DNA of 26,760 nucleotides, from contig BLXT01002790.1 of the NCBI GenBank assembly GCA_019648995.1, positions 386,727 through 413,486 on the forward strand, in the 5' to 3' direction. The DNA comes from Plakobranchus ocellatus. Lineage: Eukaryota; Mollusca; Gastropoda; Plakobranchidae. Each line of letters begins with the position of its first letter. Position 1 is the stretch's first letter. Made by a program: the position numbers and the translations under genes. Positions 11,226-21,245 of the stretch are shown here, in pieces. Below the pieces are notes generated by a model. That model ran no database searches and was not told where the DNA came from. It saw nothing but the letters and a program-made list of their open reading frames with translations.

Positions 11226-11426
11226 GCATCATCATCATCATCAGGTGCCTTGCTTTACAGCGTTGGCGATCATGGTCCTCCACTTTTTCCTGTCCTTTGT
11301 CGCTTCTATTGCTTCCAACGATTTCCCTGCCTTCAGCCAGTCTGTCAGGCCTTCAATGAGCTTTTCTCGTTGTTTTCCCCTACTGCGTTTTCCTTCCAAC
11401 ATTCCTGTTGTTACAAGATTCTCCAA
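11226..11426 (-). mobile_element. 3' tail of a non-LTR retrotransposon (LINE)
   Basis: The minus-strand frame at 11241-11426 encodes LENLVTTGMLEGKRSRGKQR, then EGLTDWLKAGKSLEAIEAT and DRKKWRTMIANA, ending in a stop. The EGKRSRGRQR and DR-KWR-M--A signatures are typical of the extreme C-terminus of LINE reverse transcriptase polyproteins. The stop is followed directly by a (TGA)n tract (plus-strand ATC repeats at 11227-11243), a common 3' end of such elements. An upstream stop and the absence of reverse transcriptase sequence to the right show that the copy is 5'-truncated. Confidence 0.8.
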
Positions 11427-11429
11427 CTT

Positions 11430-12449
11430 TTCTCTTCAAGCATATCTTTAATTAAAAACTTCTACAATACAAAATTTAATTGCACACAAATCTGTATAAC
11501 GTAACAAAGTTTCAAAAAACGTAATAATATTAATAGTAACAGTTTATCTTCAATTATGTAATTTAAAGGCTACACAACTCTTCTGAGTTTTTGTCATCAA
11601 AACCCAAAAAGAGACAATGACAGTCAACAGTTTCTTATGTCCTACATTAAAGAACATTTTAATCAACATAATTTTGTGACGTCAAAAAAAGTTTTTTGGG
11701 ATAATGCTTTTTATCGAGTTGCTAAGGATGAAAAAAGCCAGTAGGCCCCCTACCAAATTCATTACTAATATTTATGATTGACTAGTTTTTATGGAGGAAA
11801 AAAACTTTGCACTGCAGGCCCACGTAGGGTACTTTGATCACCAGGTTTGGGGAGATCAAGAGGTACAATGAAGAGGATTTGCAGATAAAATGGGGGATCT
11901 TATCATATAAAAAGCTTACTAAGTTGAAAATGAAATGCTTCGAATAATTGCATTTTAACAGGTCAGGCTGATGCTCAGCAAGTTTAGAAATTTACAAAAA
12001 TAGGAAAAAGGAATAAAAATACAGAGTATAGTGCTTATTGAGAAAGAGATAAAAAAAAAACCCAGCACCCTAAAAATTAAACAGTCTTCAAGTACTGTTG
12101 CATTAGATTACACACTCAGATATTAAAAAAAACTGACAATGTTTTTTTGCAATCCAGATCTTTTACAATTACAGTGTGTATATATAATTTTCATAAGATT
12201 GTAGGGTCCAAAGAGACATCAGATTCAGTGAGAACATGACGTAACACTCAAGAATCTTATATTAAATTCAGGGTTCACTGTAAAACTAGGAGTAGAATAA
12301 GTAGAAAATGTGTAGACAGAGATTCATTAATTTCTGAAATAAATAATATAAACACATGACTTTGTACATTATCTTACCCTTCAATAAATCTGACGTCTAT
12401 AATTTACACAGTGCACTCTTAATATATTGACATGAAATGAACTTTTGAT
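11430..12449. other. Intergenic spacer, nothing recognised
   Basis: No gene, RNA gene or repeat family is recognised. The sequence is AT-rich with stops in every frame and no open frame worth reporting. Confidence 0.5.
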
Positions 12450-12981
12450 ATTGCCTTGTTGCAGCGAAACGTCACTACCGGCCATCACCTGGTTTCCGGG
12501 CTCTGGACCAGTAAGACGTTACTGCATTTTTCTGTCTAAACACTAGACCAGCGTATCGACGATTTAGCTCATCTTTCAAAAACAGCTTTGTAAAAAAATC
12601 GGAGTCTATTGCATTTCAACCTGAGATACCCTAGGGTAGATTTAGAAACATGAAGTAGGGCGAGTTTTTTATTGCTTAATTTGATCCGTTTCAACAGTAT
12701 TGTCGAAAATGGAACTAGTCGGCCTAGCAAGCAATCTTAGATCTAACCTCAAAACTTTAAAATCTGATCATACATTATGGAATAAGCAATCATAAAGGAC
12801 GAATCAATCTGTGCGATAATAAATCTAATTTGTATAGCTGTTAATTTTCTATCTAGTCTGAATTTTTTTATATAGATCTAATAGAAACGCCTCAGTAGCC
12901 TTGACTGAGCAACAGTTAGTAGTGGCTAGCGTCACTATTCAAGTTCGGGAAAAAACTAAAAATAATGTGCAACAAGGCAAT
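12450..12981. mobile_element. Candidate MITE bounded by a 14-bp inverted repeat
   Basis: ATTGCCTTGTTGCA at 12450-12463 is matched by its exact reverse complement TGCAACAAGGCAAT at 12968-12981, 532 bp end to end. Such spacing and a perfect 14-bp match are unlikely by chance and fit a small non-autonomous DNA transposon. I could not see a convincing target-site duplication, the inner sequences diverge at once, and no coding remnant is present. Confidence 0.4.
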
Positions 12982-14994
12982 TACTAGTCCAGTAGTTATC
13001 ATCTAAATTCTCAGTGCTTGAGAAGGCCATTTATGATTTTGTCACACTGTGCGCCTAGGAGGATATGAGGTAGATAGAGAAGATTAAATTATTTTAAAGT
13101 TTTTATTCTTCCCCTCAGAGTTGTACATGCACATAAAATATCTTGGGATTATTTATCACGCAAGACAATTTTAATTTTTTTAATTGGAGGAGCAGGAGTG
13201 AAACTAAGGAAGTGAAAGTCCTGAAGGTCAAATACTTAGGAGTCTAAGTAAAAGTTCATATATTTTCCTGCAAAAAAGTGGAGAAGGAGCAGGCATGAAA
13301 ACGAATATTTTTTCTCGGCATTTTAACAGGCTGCAGACTGTTCATATAGTCATGACCTTTCCTTTTTAAAAAGTCATCAGGAACAAGCAACTAAATCGCC
13401 TAAAAAATACCCACTTTTTGAAATAGAAAAAGGGCTAGGGGAAGAATGGCCAGATTCAAAATGTCAGGCCATGTGAAACTTATGTTTTGTTAGCCTACAC
13501 TACAGGCTGCTCTCTCATGTCCCAGATGGCTAGTCTCCTGGGGTGGCGGGCATTACTACGCTTTGCAGACAGTGCGTTTACTCCAACCACCCCCACCTCT
13601 TCCATGCCTGTACCATGACTTGGTTTACTTGTGGACAACGAATGAAAGGCATGAATAAATACAGGCTAGTTGTCTATCTTCCACCCAGCAGGTTAACCTT
13701 GGCAGGGCCTTGATTTCAACTATGTCTTGTCCATTTAACAGGCTGCTATTTATTCCCGGGCCTTGATTCTTTGATTGTGAATTGTACGATTTAATATGAA
13801 TGATGAGAGAGGAACTCTGGTGTCGCATGGACAAAAGCACACTTTTAGGTTGACTTAAAATGTGTTAAGGGCTATAAAATATATTGTATATCTCCACCAG
13901 ACTATTAAACGGTGCATTTAGAATAAGCGTGCAATAACATAACATTCGTTGACCAAAGACTACTGTTTAGACATACCAGTACCCTAAGAAAACACGCCAA
14001 TATACCAATTGTTGGCTAAGAGAGTAAGAGTTGAATGGTGGTGCGGAAAGTCTACAAGAAAGAATTCTACAAACATTGAGACTGAGAGTACATACAATAC
14101 CAAAGAGACAAAAAAAGTCTATTTAAATAGATACCGCAGGCCAGGTTTGCTTTGTGCTTTTTGCCACTGAAAAATGGTATTTCAATAATTTTCAACTTGT
14201 ATAACTTCAATCCCATAACTTCTTCTAATTAATACTAAACTTGTATGATTTAAAAGCTATCTTTTCCTCTTTAAAAACATATATTGTGAAGCATGAATAG
14301 GTTTATCCTAAACCATTCTCATTGAAAAGGCATTAAAAAGGTGTCTACAGCATTTTTTTGCATGCTTTACAGGTCAATAGAAGATTCAAGACGCTCCAAA
14401 AACCTAAATCTACTTTTAAGAGCAGACAAATAATGATTTATGAAAGCCCATGTGGATCTAATCCAACTCCAGTCCTACTGATTTTGTATACATATCTACT
14501 TTTTCTAAAGAAATTAAACCCACTTAAATATGGTTACTTTAAGGGATTCCCAGTCTTTAAAATCTTTACTCAGGTCTAAAACAGTTTTTTAAATCTCAAT
14601 TTTGAAGATGAGCATACCTTGCTGCCTAGAGCAATTTGTACAGGCTAGATCTCTAGTTCCTCCATCCTTTCTATGTGATTTGCTTAGGAGCTTTAATCCA
14701 AAATGGATTCTGTATTTCCATATTATCTCAAACATTTCTATTTTGCAAACACAATCTTTTCCTCTGCCCTGCAAAGGCACATTGTATGTCACCATTCTAA
14801 AATTAGCATCAATGGACACAGAGAAAGTAAATAGCATTAATTTTGATATCCAAATTGAAAGGATTTGAGGTCGTTCTATATGAATTTTTGCTGATTAAAG
14901 CACTAAAGTTTTCTAAATAATATGTTGAAATAATGCAGCCAAACCGTCCAAAATGTGTCCCATGAAAGCATATCTGGCTTGTAAAATATGAAAA
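12982..14994. other. Intergenic spacer, nothing firmly recognised
   Basis: Mostly AT-rich sequence. A patch near 13500-13620 is more GC-rich (CCTGGGGTGGCGGGCATTAC, then CCAACCACCCCCACCTC) and may be part of an unidentified repeat. Overlapping open frames of 73-88 codons near 14358-14868 occur on both strands and match nothing I know. Confidence 0.5.
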
Positions 14995-15382
14995 TTAACC
15001 CTATCTGTACGACGTGTTTAATTGTCGTATCCTCACATCCGCAGTAACTGAGTGCCCCCACATTTTAAATAACAAACAGTCTTATCCATACAAGTAAGGT
15101 AACCTTATATATAGTAAAATCGCTATATACCTATCTGTACGTCGGGGGTAACAAAATCACCCCATACTTTACATAGTAAAAAATACAGGGACAGTTTCCA
15201 AAATGACCTCACGTCATTCAATATTGATTTTCTATGAAACATTATTATGTAATCACTTGTCAAATTGAACTTTTGAGGAATAATTAAAAGCTGAAAGAAA
15301 AATTCCTATTTTAAGTATTTTTTAAAAATTAAAAACAAGCCTTGGGGTAACAAAATTACCCCACATGTACGAATAGGGTTAA
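14995..15382. mobile_element. piggyBac-type MITE with TTAA target duplication
   Basis: The element proper spans 14999-15378 (380 bp) and is flanked on both sides by TTAA, the target duplication used by piggyBac transposases. The left end reads CCCTATCTGTACGACG. The right end, read inwards, is CCCTATTCGTACATG, so the imperfect inverted repeat starts with CCCTAT. A palindrome GGGGTAACAAAATTACCCC lies near the right end (15345-15363). A related GGGGGTAACAAAATCACCCC lies internally at 15143-15162, just after another CCTATCTGTACG copy at 15130. There is no open reading frame, so the element is non-autonomous. Confidence 0.85.
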
Positions 15383-15569
15383 AAAAAAAAACTAACGCTA
15401 AAAATTGATCTTTTAGAAATTTTCTGAAGCTTGATATGACATTCCGTGGTAATCTGAATGGTTTACACATTTTAGATTCTCTGGCCTCTAAATTCTACAA
15501 ACCTAACACTAACAATTTAAAATAAACAATAATATTTGGTTGGGTTCCAATAAAATATACTATAATAGC

Positions 15570-15575
15570 TTTATT
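15570..15575 (-). terminator. FAAP100: Possible distal poly(A) signal of FAAP100
   Basis: AATAAA on the minus strand (TTTATT on the plus strand), about 890 bp beyond the FAAP100 stop and on the far side of the piggyBac-like element 15636-16435. If used, the whole element would be transcribed as 3' UTR. No strong GU-rich downstream element is visible. Confidence 0.3.
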
Positions 15576-15631
15576 CTTATCAAAGTGGAAGCTCTGCAAT
15601 TTGTCTTTCTGAAGCTACAGAGTTATATAAT

Positions 15632-16439
15632 TTAACCCCTTCGTGCCATATATGACGTTTTATGTACGTCATATTATTAGCTTCATTAAATATCATGCCA
15701 AGATGCCCTATATGACTTCAACGTACATCATGCTTCTTGTGCCAAGATGCCATACTTGACGTATAACGTATGTCAGGTTATATCGATGGAATAGTGGAAA
15801 AGTTTCAAAGCCTATGCTAAAGCCACTTAGAAAATTGAATTTATCAATATTTTTTTTTATAAATTGACTCCTCTTCTGAGAAAATAACCTTTAGTAAAGG
15901 CGTGCTTTTAGCTTTTCTTCCGATGTTTTCATTCTGTACACCATGTTGATTTCTTCCGACATGATGGAGCCCTCAACAAGTAGTGATAACAATAGTAATC
16001 GTTCTTGAAGAGCTTTGTATGATAAGAAAGAAGTATTAGGACTCTTACTTGGTGATTCAAGTGAAAATGAATCTTTCTATGAAGATTCAGGAAGTGATTA
16101 TGAAACTTCTAGATCTAGTAGTTTGGGAAGTGACACAGAGAGTAGTGACGATCATGAAACTCCTAAAGCTAGAAAAAAACGACAGGCACCTGCCAATAAA
16201 TCTAGATCTAGCTCTAAGAAACAGAATACATCTGAAAAAGGGAAAAAAGGTAGGTTGCATTATAAAGGGCATTCACTCCTGAACATAAATATATATACTT
16301 TTATAGGTCAAATATTTACTACTAAATCACAATGATTTCTAAGCACATCTCATATATAGCATTTACTCCTTACAAATTTTCAAACTCAAACTCTGCAACA
16401 TTATATATGCATGCAATACCTAGGTCACGAAGGGGTTAA
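15632..16439 (+). mobile_element. piggyBac-like non-autonomous element with transposase N-terminal remnant
   Basis: The element proper spans 15636-16435 (800 bp) and is flanked by TTAA on both sides. The inverted ends are CCCCTTCGTGCC on the left and CCCCTTCGTGACC on the right, read inwards. Next to the left end, three imperfect copies of a palindromic unit occur (15644-15671, 15704-15730, 15749-15776). Each has the form GCCATATATGACGT...ACGTCAT, and the last two are preceded by TGCCAAGATGCC. Such subterminal repeats may be transposase-binding sites. The interior carries only the start of a coding region, so the catalytic part has been lost. Confidence 0.88.
15943..16335 (+). pseudogene. Acidic N-terminal fragment of a piggyBac-like transposase
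   Basis: An ATG at 15943 begins MLISSDMMEPSTSSDNNSNR and meets an in-frame TGA at 16006. The same frame then stays open to the stop at 16333-16335. It encodes an acidic Ser/Asp/Glu segment (GDSSENESFYEDSGSDYE, then DTESSDDHE) followed by a basic segment (KARKKRQ, SRSSSKKQ). An acidic N-terminus followed by a basic stretch is usual for piggyBac transposases. The DDE catalytic domain is absent. After about 16250 the frame is probably random sequence. I infer a deletion derivative of an autonomous element, and the TGA makes it non-functional. Confidence 0.65.
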
Positions 16440-16447
16440 ATGCAAAT

Positions 16448-16453
16448 TTTAAT
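16448..16453 (-). terminator. FAAP100: Possible proximal poly(A) signal of FAAP100
   Basis: ATTAAA on the minus strand, only about 10 bp after the FAAP100 stop codon. Cleavage 10-30 bp further would fall in or at the inverted repeat of the adjacent piggyBac-like element, giving an extremely short 3' UTR. This is inferred from the hexamer alone. Confidence 0.3.
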
Positions 16454-16462
16454 AATTATTAT

Positions 16463-16585
16463 TTAACCAATGAGAGCACTACTGTCAAGTAAATCGCACA
16501 AGAGCTGAACATTCTCTGAAAAAGAACCACTGCTTGCAGGTGATCTTGTATTTGTTAGCACAGTATGCAAACTCTCCTGAAGTCT
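16463..16585 (-). CDS. FAAP100: FAAP100 last coding exon
   Basis: This exon encodes the last 40 residues and a TAA stop. The acceptor is excellent (TTTTCTTTTCTCTTTCAG|AGACTT), and the exon starts in phase 0, matching the phase 0 donor of exon 20154-20240. The product begins RLQESLHTVLTN and ends LLCDLLDSSALIG. The human FAAP100 terminus also runs through an amphipathic helix (AQRLLQVYRQLRHPSLILL) to a short hydrophobic end, so both length and character agree. The stop codon lies 27 bp from a transposon (15636-16435). Confidence 0.85.
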   Translation of the reverse strand, partial: RLQESLHTVLTNTRSPASSGSFSENVQLLCDLLDSSALIG

Positions 16586-18470
16586 CTGAAAGAGAAAAGA
16601 AAAAATAAGGTAAAGTTCATCGTATACACTTATACCTTCTTTGAGATCTCTTTGAAGTTGTATCAAAATAAATTGTTAAAATAAATGACAGAATTTAAAC
16701 TGCAAAGTACTGCAAATGCAATCAATATTGCTACTGAATGATCATGAGTGATTCAATTGAGAAAACAATAAATATCAAAAAAGGGAAAAAATTGTCTTAT
16801 ACCGGTTTCATTAATTTACAGCATTCTCTGTTGTAGCCTGCTACACTTCTTACTAGATTTCTCTCTATAACCTGCTAACATTTGTGTCAAAACTGCCAGT
16901 ATATCCATGGTAACAGTTGCAAATTGTGTCACTCCAAAATTAGGTCAAATGCTATTTTTTTAGATAAAAAAAAACAACAAAAAAACCAGCAGATGATCTT
17001 TCACCATCTCAAAAAATATAAAGTACATTGAAGCAAGTTGAAAAAAAATGTTATTTCACTTTCACTATTGACAAGCATAAGATATGCAAGCTTGCCTTCA
17101 GGTAGATCAATCAAAATTAGCAAAGTTGCTGTTAAAAACAACCTCTCCAACAGTAAATTTTTTTTTAGCAGAGTTACTATAATTATAAATCAATTCCCCC
17201 TCAAAAGTAAGTTTTTGCACTTATATGCTTTTTTTGCTTATCAATTATGCTTTTTTGTTCTCTTTTGGTCCTTTCATAATAAATTATAACTTTAATGCAA
17301 ATTGTTTCTTAATTTCCATCACAATTTTGATGACAAGCATGCGTCCATGACATATATGCTTTGCTTGTTGGTACCACAATGGCAGCCAAATTATCTCTTC
17401 CAGCTGACTTACATTTTGAGCAAATCTTCCCTAAAGGGTTTGTCCAGCAAAATGATACAATTATTAACTATCAAAAGAAAAAGAATGTCACAATTGATTT
17501 TTAATACATGCTGACATATCTTAACAAGCACAGAAAAAAAATAAATTAAGTATTTTAGTTAAGTGTACCAATTTTACAATGTTCCTTAGCCTTTACTTTG
17601 AAAAAAAACATACACCTTATACTTTTTATTATATTTCGTTCAAAAATTTTCTCTTGAGCACCATTCACTAGTTATTTGTAGACTATTCAGTGACCTGCAA
17701 AAAGAGCAAGTGCCGAAAAAAATTTCTATTAAAGGTAATTTACCTACTTCGATAACCAATACATTTAAAGTGTTGTTTTCTTTGATATCAACCAGACTCC
17801 ACAATCAATTATGTCAAAACAGGCAGACATTGTGCTGACCCCACGGAAAATTGCAATTTTGAAAAGGAAAAGTTGCAAAAACTTAAGGTTAACGACCAAA
17901 AATTGCAAACTTTTCAAAACACAGCTATACAAAGCCTTTCAGTATTGACATGACAATTCTGTATTTTTAAGAACAAGAAGCAAAGCAAAAACCATGCATG
18001 CAATTGACCTATCTATTACTAACAATGAAGTACATGAGTACTTCTAAGCAAGACCCAGTGGTAGTTATATTTTGAATGATAAAGTGCTTTGAAAGGAAAC
18101 TTTTTAAAAATAAGAGAGAAAAAACTATGGGACGAAAAATGTGGCAATACAAAAGTTGAAGCAACAGTCTGGTTACATTGGCTATGTATTAAAAGTACTA
18201 AGGAAAAAATGGCAATGGAAAAGTTAGTTTCCAAGAATTTGATTTTATTTTGTTCAAGATCATGGATTTGATTATTCATTTTTGTGGGAAGTTTAGTGAA
18301 AAGTTGAAAGCCCCCATGCGTGAATCAAGGTAGCACCAGACACATTAAAAAGACATGTTTACAAATTTCAACCTTTGAAAGTACCTAAAAAATGTACCTT
18401 ATTGAATTAAGAAATAATGGAAAAATTAAAAACTGGAAGAGCACATTTCATTCTGCTTTCTATCTCGCCT

Positions 18471-18600
18471 GATTATTGTAACTTACTACTGGCTGGCCTA
18501 CCTGAATAAAGTATGAAAAAATTGCAACATATGCAAGATCAGGCTGCCAGATTAATTCTTAAAAAGAGAAAGAGAGATCATGTAACATAAATGTTGATTT
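18471..18600 (+). mobile_element. LINE reverse transcriptase fragment, plus strand
   Basis: Plus-strand translation gives DYCNLLLAGLPE, a stop, then KKLQHMQDQAARLILKKRKR and DHVT, a stop, MLI. This matches the well-known (L)DYCNSLLAGLP / L-R-Q--QN-AAR-I-- / DHITP segment near the end of the reverse transcriptase region of Jockey/CR1-like LINEs. The copy is short, contains stops and is antisense to FAAP100. Confidence 0.8.
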
Positions 18601-18756
18601 AACTTTACTCCTAACATTAGGGAGCCAGATTGGTTAGTAAAAGAAGCCAGGAACAGAACACTCTTTCTAGACTGGCGAGCAAAAATCTCTATTTTTGCTT
18701 TTAAAAGACAAAATTACCAAAAATTGTGAGAAATTGCAGACAATTGCAAAATTTGA

Positions 18757-19347
18757 AGGTGTCTGGCAGTCTTTGGCAATTCTTGCGGCTGCAAGATTGT
18801 GTCAAGCTTTTCTGAAGAATGTATACCTGTAACAGTTTGTGTGGAAGATAATCTAAATGTGAGCAGGATGAAAGTAACAGCAGCAAATGGAAAAAATGCA
18901 ATCACAAAGAATCAGAAAGTATTTGACAACACAACTCTAAACTATAAAAGCTTAACCGAAAACAAGGAACAGACTCAATGTTCCAAAGGATTGGATGAAG
19001 GATTGTATGCAAAAAATTATCTCAAGGGCCAGAGACCATCTGTCAATAGAAGGAATGAGACAAAAGAGCAAAAGCAAACCAACCCAGTTGAAAATAGGAC
19101 CAATGAAAGAGAACATGAAAACAGAGGAATCCACAATGATGAGACTCAAGCTTGCAATAGAGGAAATGAAAATAAAACGAGAACTTAAACAGCCAATAAA
19201 GATCAAACTGCAGCTACTGTGAATGAAATAAGTGGAAGTGAAACGGAGAACATGGCAGAAGATAGAGTACAGTCTCAGACTAGTATAAATACAGCATAAG
19301 CAAAAGTCACAGAAGATAGCTCTATCATTTCTGCAAAAAGAAAATGA
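18757..19347 (+). pseudogene. Unidentified degraded coding-like frame, 196 codons with two internal stops
   Basis: One plus-strand frame runs from 18757 to a TGA at 19345-19347 with only two in-frame TAA codons (19186-19188 and 19297-19299). The first open part is 143 codons long. It begins RCLAVFGNSCGCKIVSSFSE and continues ECIPVTVCVEDNLNV, then becomes rich in Asn, Lys, Glu, Thr and Gln. Composition stays similar across the two stops (for example TVNEISGSETENMAEDR after the first), as expected of a decayed gene rather than random sequence. I recognise no family. It lies just downstream of a LINE fragment in the same orientation, so it may belong to a mobile element, but AT-rich purine bias could also keep the frame open by chance. 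Confidence 0.35.
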
Positions 19348-19965
19348 GCTCCTTGAACTCAAGGTTAGATATCAAAAACTTCAGCCAGGGAACGGAAGGA
19401 TGAAACGAAAAGAGAATAAGAGGAGGCTTATAGTTATACAGGAAGGCATTTTGACAAGCATACTGACATCTACATTGCAACAGAGAGGAACAAAAAGATG
19501 TTTCGAATAGATGTGATGCAAAGTAAGTCAGTTTTAATGGGAGCAAATATCTGATGCGAGGGAAGCAATGCACAAAGAAATTCATGAAAATAAAAAAGGG
19601 TTTTTCTTAGAAGTTCACACGAGTCTTTGGAGTTCAAGCAAAAATATACAGCTCATAAAATTACGTCACAAATACTCTCTGTTGTATAATTTTTTTTTCT
19701 GAAAGTGGAGCAAAGGTAAGAGTGTGCATAAGTATGTTCCTAACAACAAATGGTTTCAGGCAATGGTTTATTTTATCTTCTTTTGACCGGACGGACAAAC
19801 CAAATGAAATGTTGGGTGGCATCAGAAAAACTCAGATCCCTGAGGCACTTCTTAGACCTTTTATCAAAAATGCTATCATTAGCAATATCAATCGAGATCA
19901 GCATTTGATACAGTAGCAAAAGAAAGAATTTGATGAGGGAGATAAGCACAAAGCAAAAAAAGTAA

Positions 19966-19992
19966 TTTTTTTTTTTTTTTTTGGGGGGGGGG
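19966..19992. repeat. T17-G10 homopolymer junction
   Basis: A run of 17 T followed directly by 10 G. The same arrangement (T13-G17) closes the window at 26731-26760. Confidence 0.9.
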
Positions 19993-20153
19993 ATCATAAC
20001 CTCGCTTTACATTCTAAAATAACCTTCAGATATCATTCTAAACCAACAGAATGCTTCAGTACAGACATGTGCGAGTTTGAATGTTGTACTTTTTTGTTTG
20101 TCCTTTAAGATACTCCATGTTGGTTATTCCCATTAGCTCTCCTCTCCACTGAC

Positions 20154-20240
20154 CTGACACTTCTGCAATTGCTGTGCCAGCTTGGATGAAGAGGGCAGAC
20201 AATCCTCATCGCTGTTGTCTCTGATCAACTGTTTGCTCTT
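20154..20240 (-). CDS. FAAP100: FAAP100 exon (29 codons)
   Basis: The exon is phase 0 at both ends: acceptor CTTTCAAG|AAGAGC and donor TGTCAG|GTCAGT. An alternative acceptor three bases downstream would remove one Lys. It encodes KSKQLIRDNSDEDC then LPSSSKLAQQLQKCQ. This corresponds to the human segment between the QTMVTEQA helix and the HETLLREVQTLRDRL helix, here with an acidic loop. It joins the next exon as KCQ|RLQES, extending a continuous helix, which supports the splice model. Confidence 0.8.
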
Positions 20241-21245
20241 CTTGAAAGTTTTGACAATCAAAAAGAAAAACCTGTACAGTTAAAACTTAGGCACCAATAG
20301 AAATAGTTTGTACAATCTATATATAATATGAACAAATCTTGAAAGGATGAAGCAATGTCAAAACATACACAATATCTGGCGCTATACACAAAAAATGGCA
20401 TTTTAGAGGTTTGATACGCCTGCTATTGTTTTTTTTTTTTTTATTTTGGTTTTTGTTTTTTTTTTTTTTTAATTGATACAATTACAAATATTGATAACAA
20501 TAATAGGGTGAATATAGCATTTGAGAGCATTCTTTCTTGGCAGTATCACAACAGGAACTGATTTCCCCAGATATGAATATATATTAAAAACAATAAATAT
20601 AATGCAGTCTTCTTTCAACTCATACATGAATCTCCTTTGACTGGACTATCTAGAGTTTTTTTTCACACATGTATATTTAGGATTAAAAAAGAGAGAGAGA
20701 GAGAGATTAGAAGTGTGCAAAAGGTGGTTCTGAGATGCAATGTATGGACATCCATTATCACATACAAACATTCCCTTTATACTCATATGCATGAAACACC
20801 ATAGTCACATACAAGAATTCCTTCTGTACTCAAGTAAAATTCTGTACAAGTGTCGGTGTTGGAACAAAGATCATATATTTCTGAGAATTTATGGTGAGAG
20901 AGCATCAATTGACAGGATCTTAAAGACTACAATCAGAATCATAGTAAGAGTTAAGAAAAACTGAAGCAGAAAATGCTGTGCTTAGTGAGCAATTGTCAAA
21001 GCTATACTCAAATGTTTACATCAAAATACAATTACATTTATAAACAAAGTAAGAAATCGATTTTACAATCAAAACTAACAATATGCTCAAGAGTCACATT
21101 TTCTTAATAGTTGCCATCTGTTTCAATTTGCAAAGCAAATTGTTGTAAAATTTTGTAAGCAGTTTGAAATAAAATTATACAAATTTACAACAGCAAACAC
21201 ACAATCCATTTCATAAAATATTTGTTTTATCCAAACTATACCTAC
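20241..21245 (-). other. FAAP100: FAAP100 intron
   Basis: About 1.0 kb between donor GAG|GTAGGT at 21246 and acceptor CTTTCAAG. It contains interrupted T tracts at 20430-20470 and a (GA)n microsatellite at 20691-20705. No gene is recognised; the open frame at 20740-20964 has no splice context or motif. Confidence 0.75.
20691..20705. repeat. (GA)n microsatellite
   Basis: Seven uninterrupted GA units after a short A run. Confidence 0.9.

Larger units (their letters stand above)
16586..20153 (-). other. FAAP100: FAAP100 last intron (3.6 kb)
   Basis: The intron is bounded by GTCAGTGG after TGTCAG and TCTTTCAG before AGACTT (minus strand). It holds a LINE fragment at 18471-18600, an unexplained degraded frame at 18757-19347 and a T17-G10 homopolymer junction at 19966-19992. 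The stretch 16600-18430 is AT-rich with no recognised gene; open frames there (for example 17038-17289, 18019-18279) are short and unrecognised. Confidence 0.75.

Noticed and set aside
12440-12475. Possible hammerhead ribozyme core (GCGAAACGTC after a small stem)
   Set aside because: The conserved CTGATGA half of the core is missing; only a TTGATAT-like sequence precedes the stem, so catalytic activity is not supported.
14358-14868. Overlapping open frames of 73-88 codons on both strands
   Set aside because: Neither strand shows a recognisable protein; overlapping frames of this size are expected by chance in a spacer of this length.
18952-19362. 136-codon hydrophobic open frame on the minus strand
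   Set aside because: Its hydrophobic, Ser/Phe/Ile-rich composition is what results from reading the reverse of purine-rich sequence; it shadows the plus-strand frame at 18757-19347.
19722-19916. 64-codon plus-strand open frame (GFRQWFILSSFDRTDKPNE)
   Set aside because: No recognisable domain, splice partner or promoter; it is antisense to FAAP100 and short enough to arise by chance.
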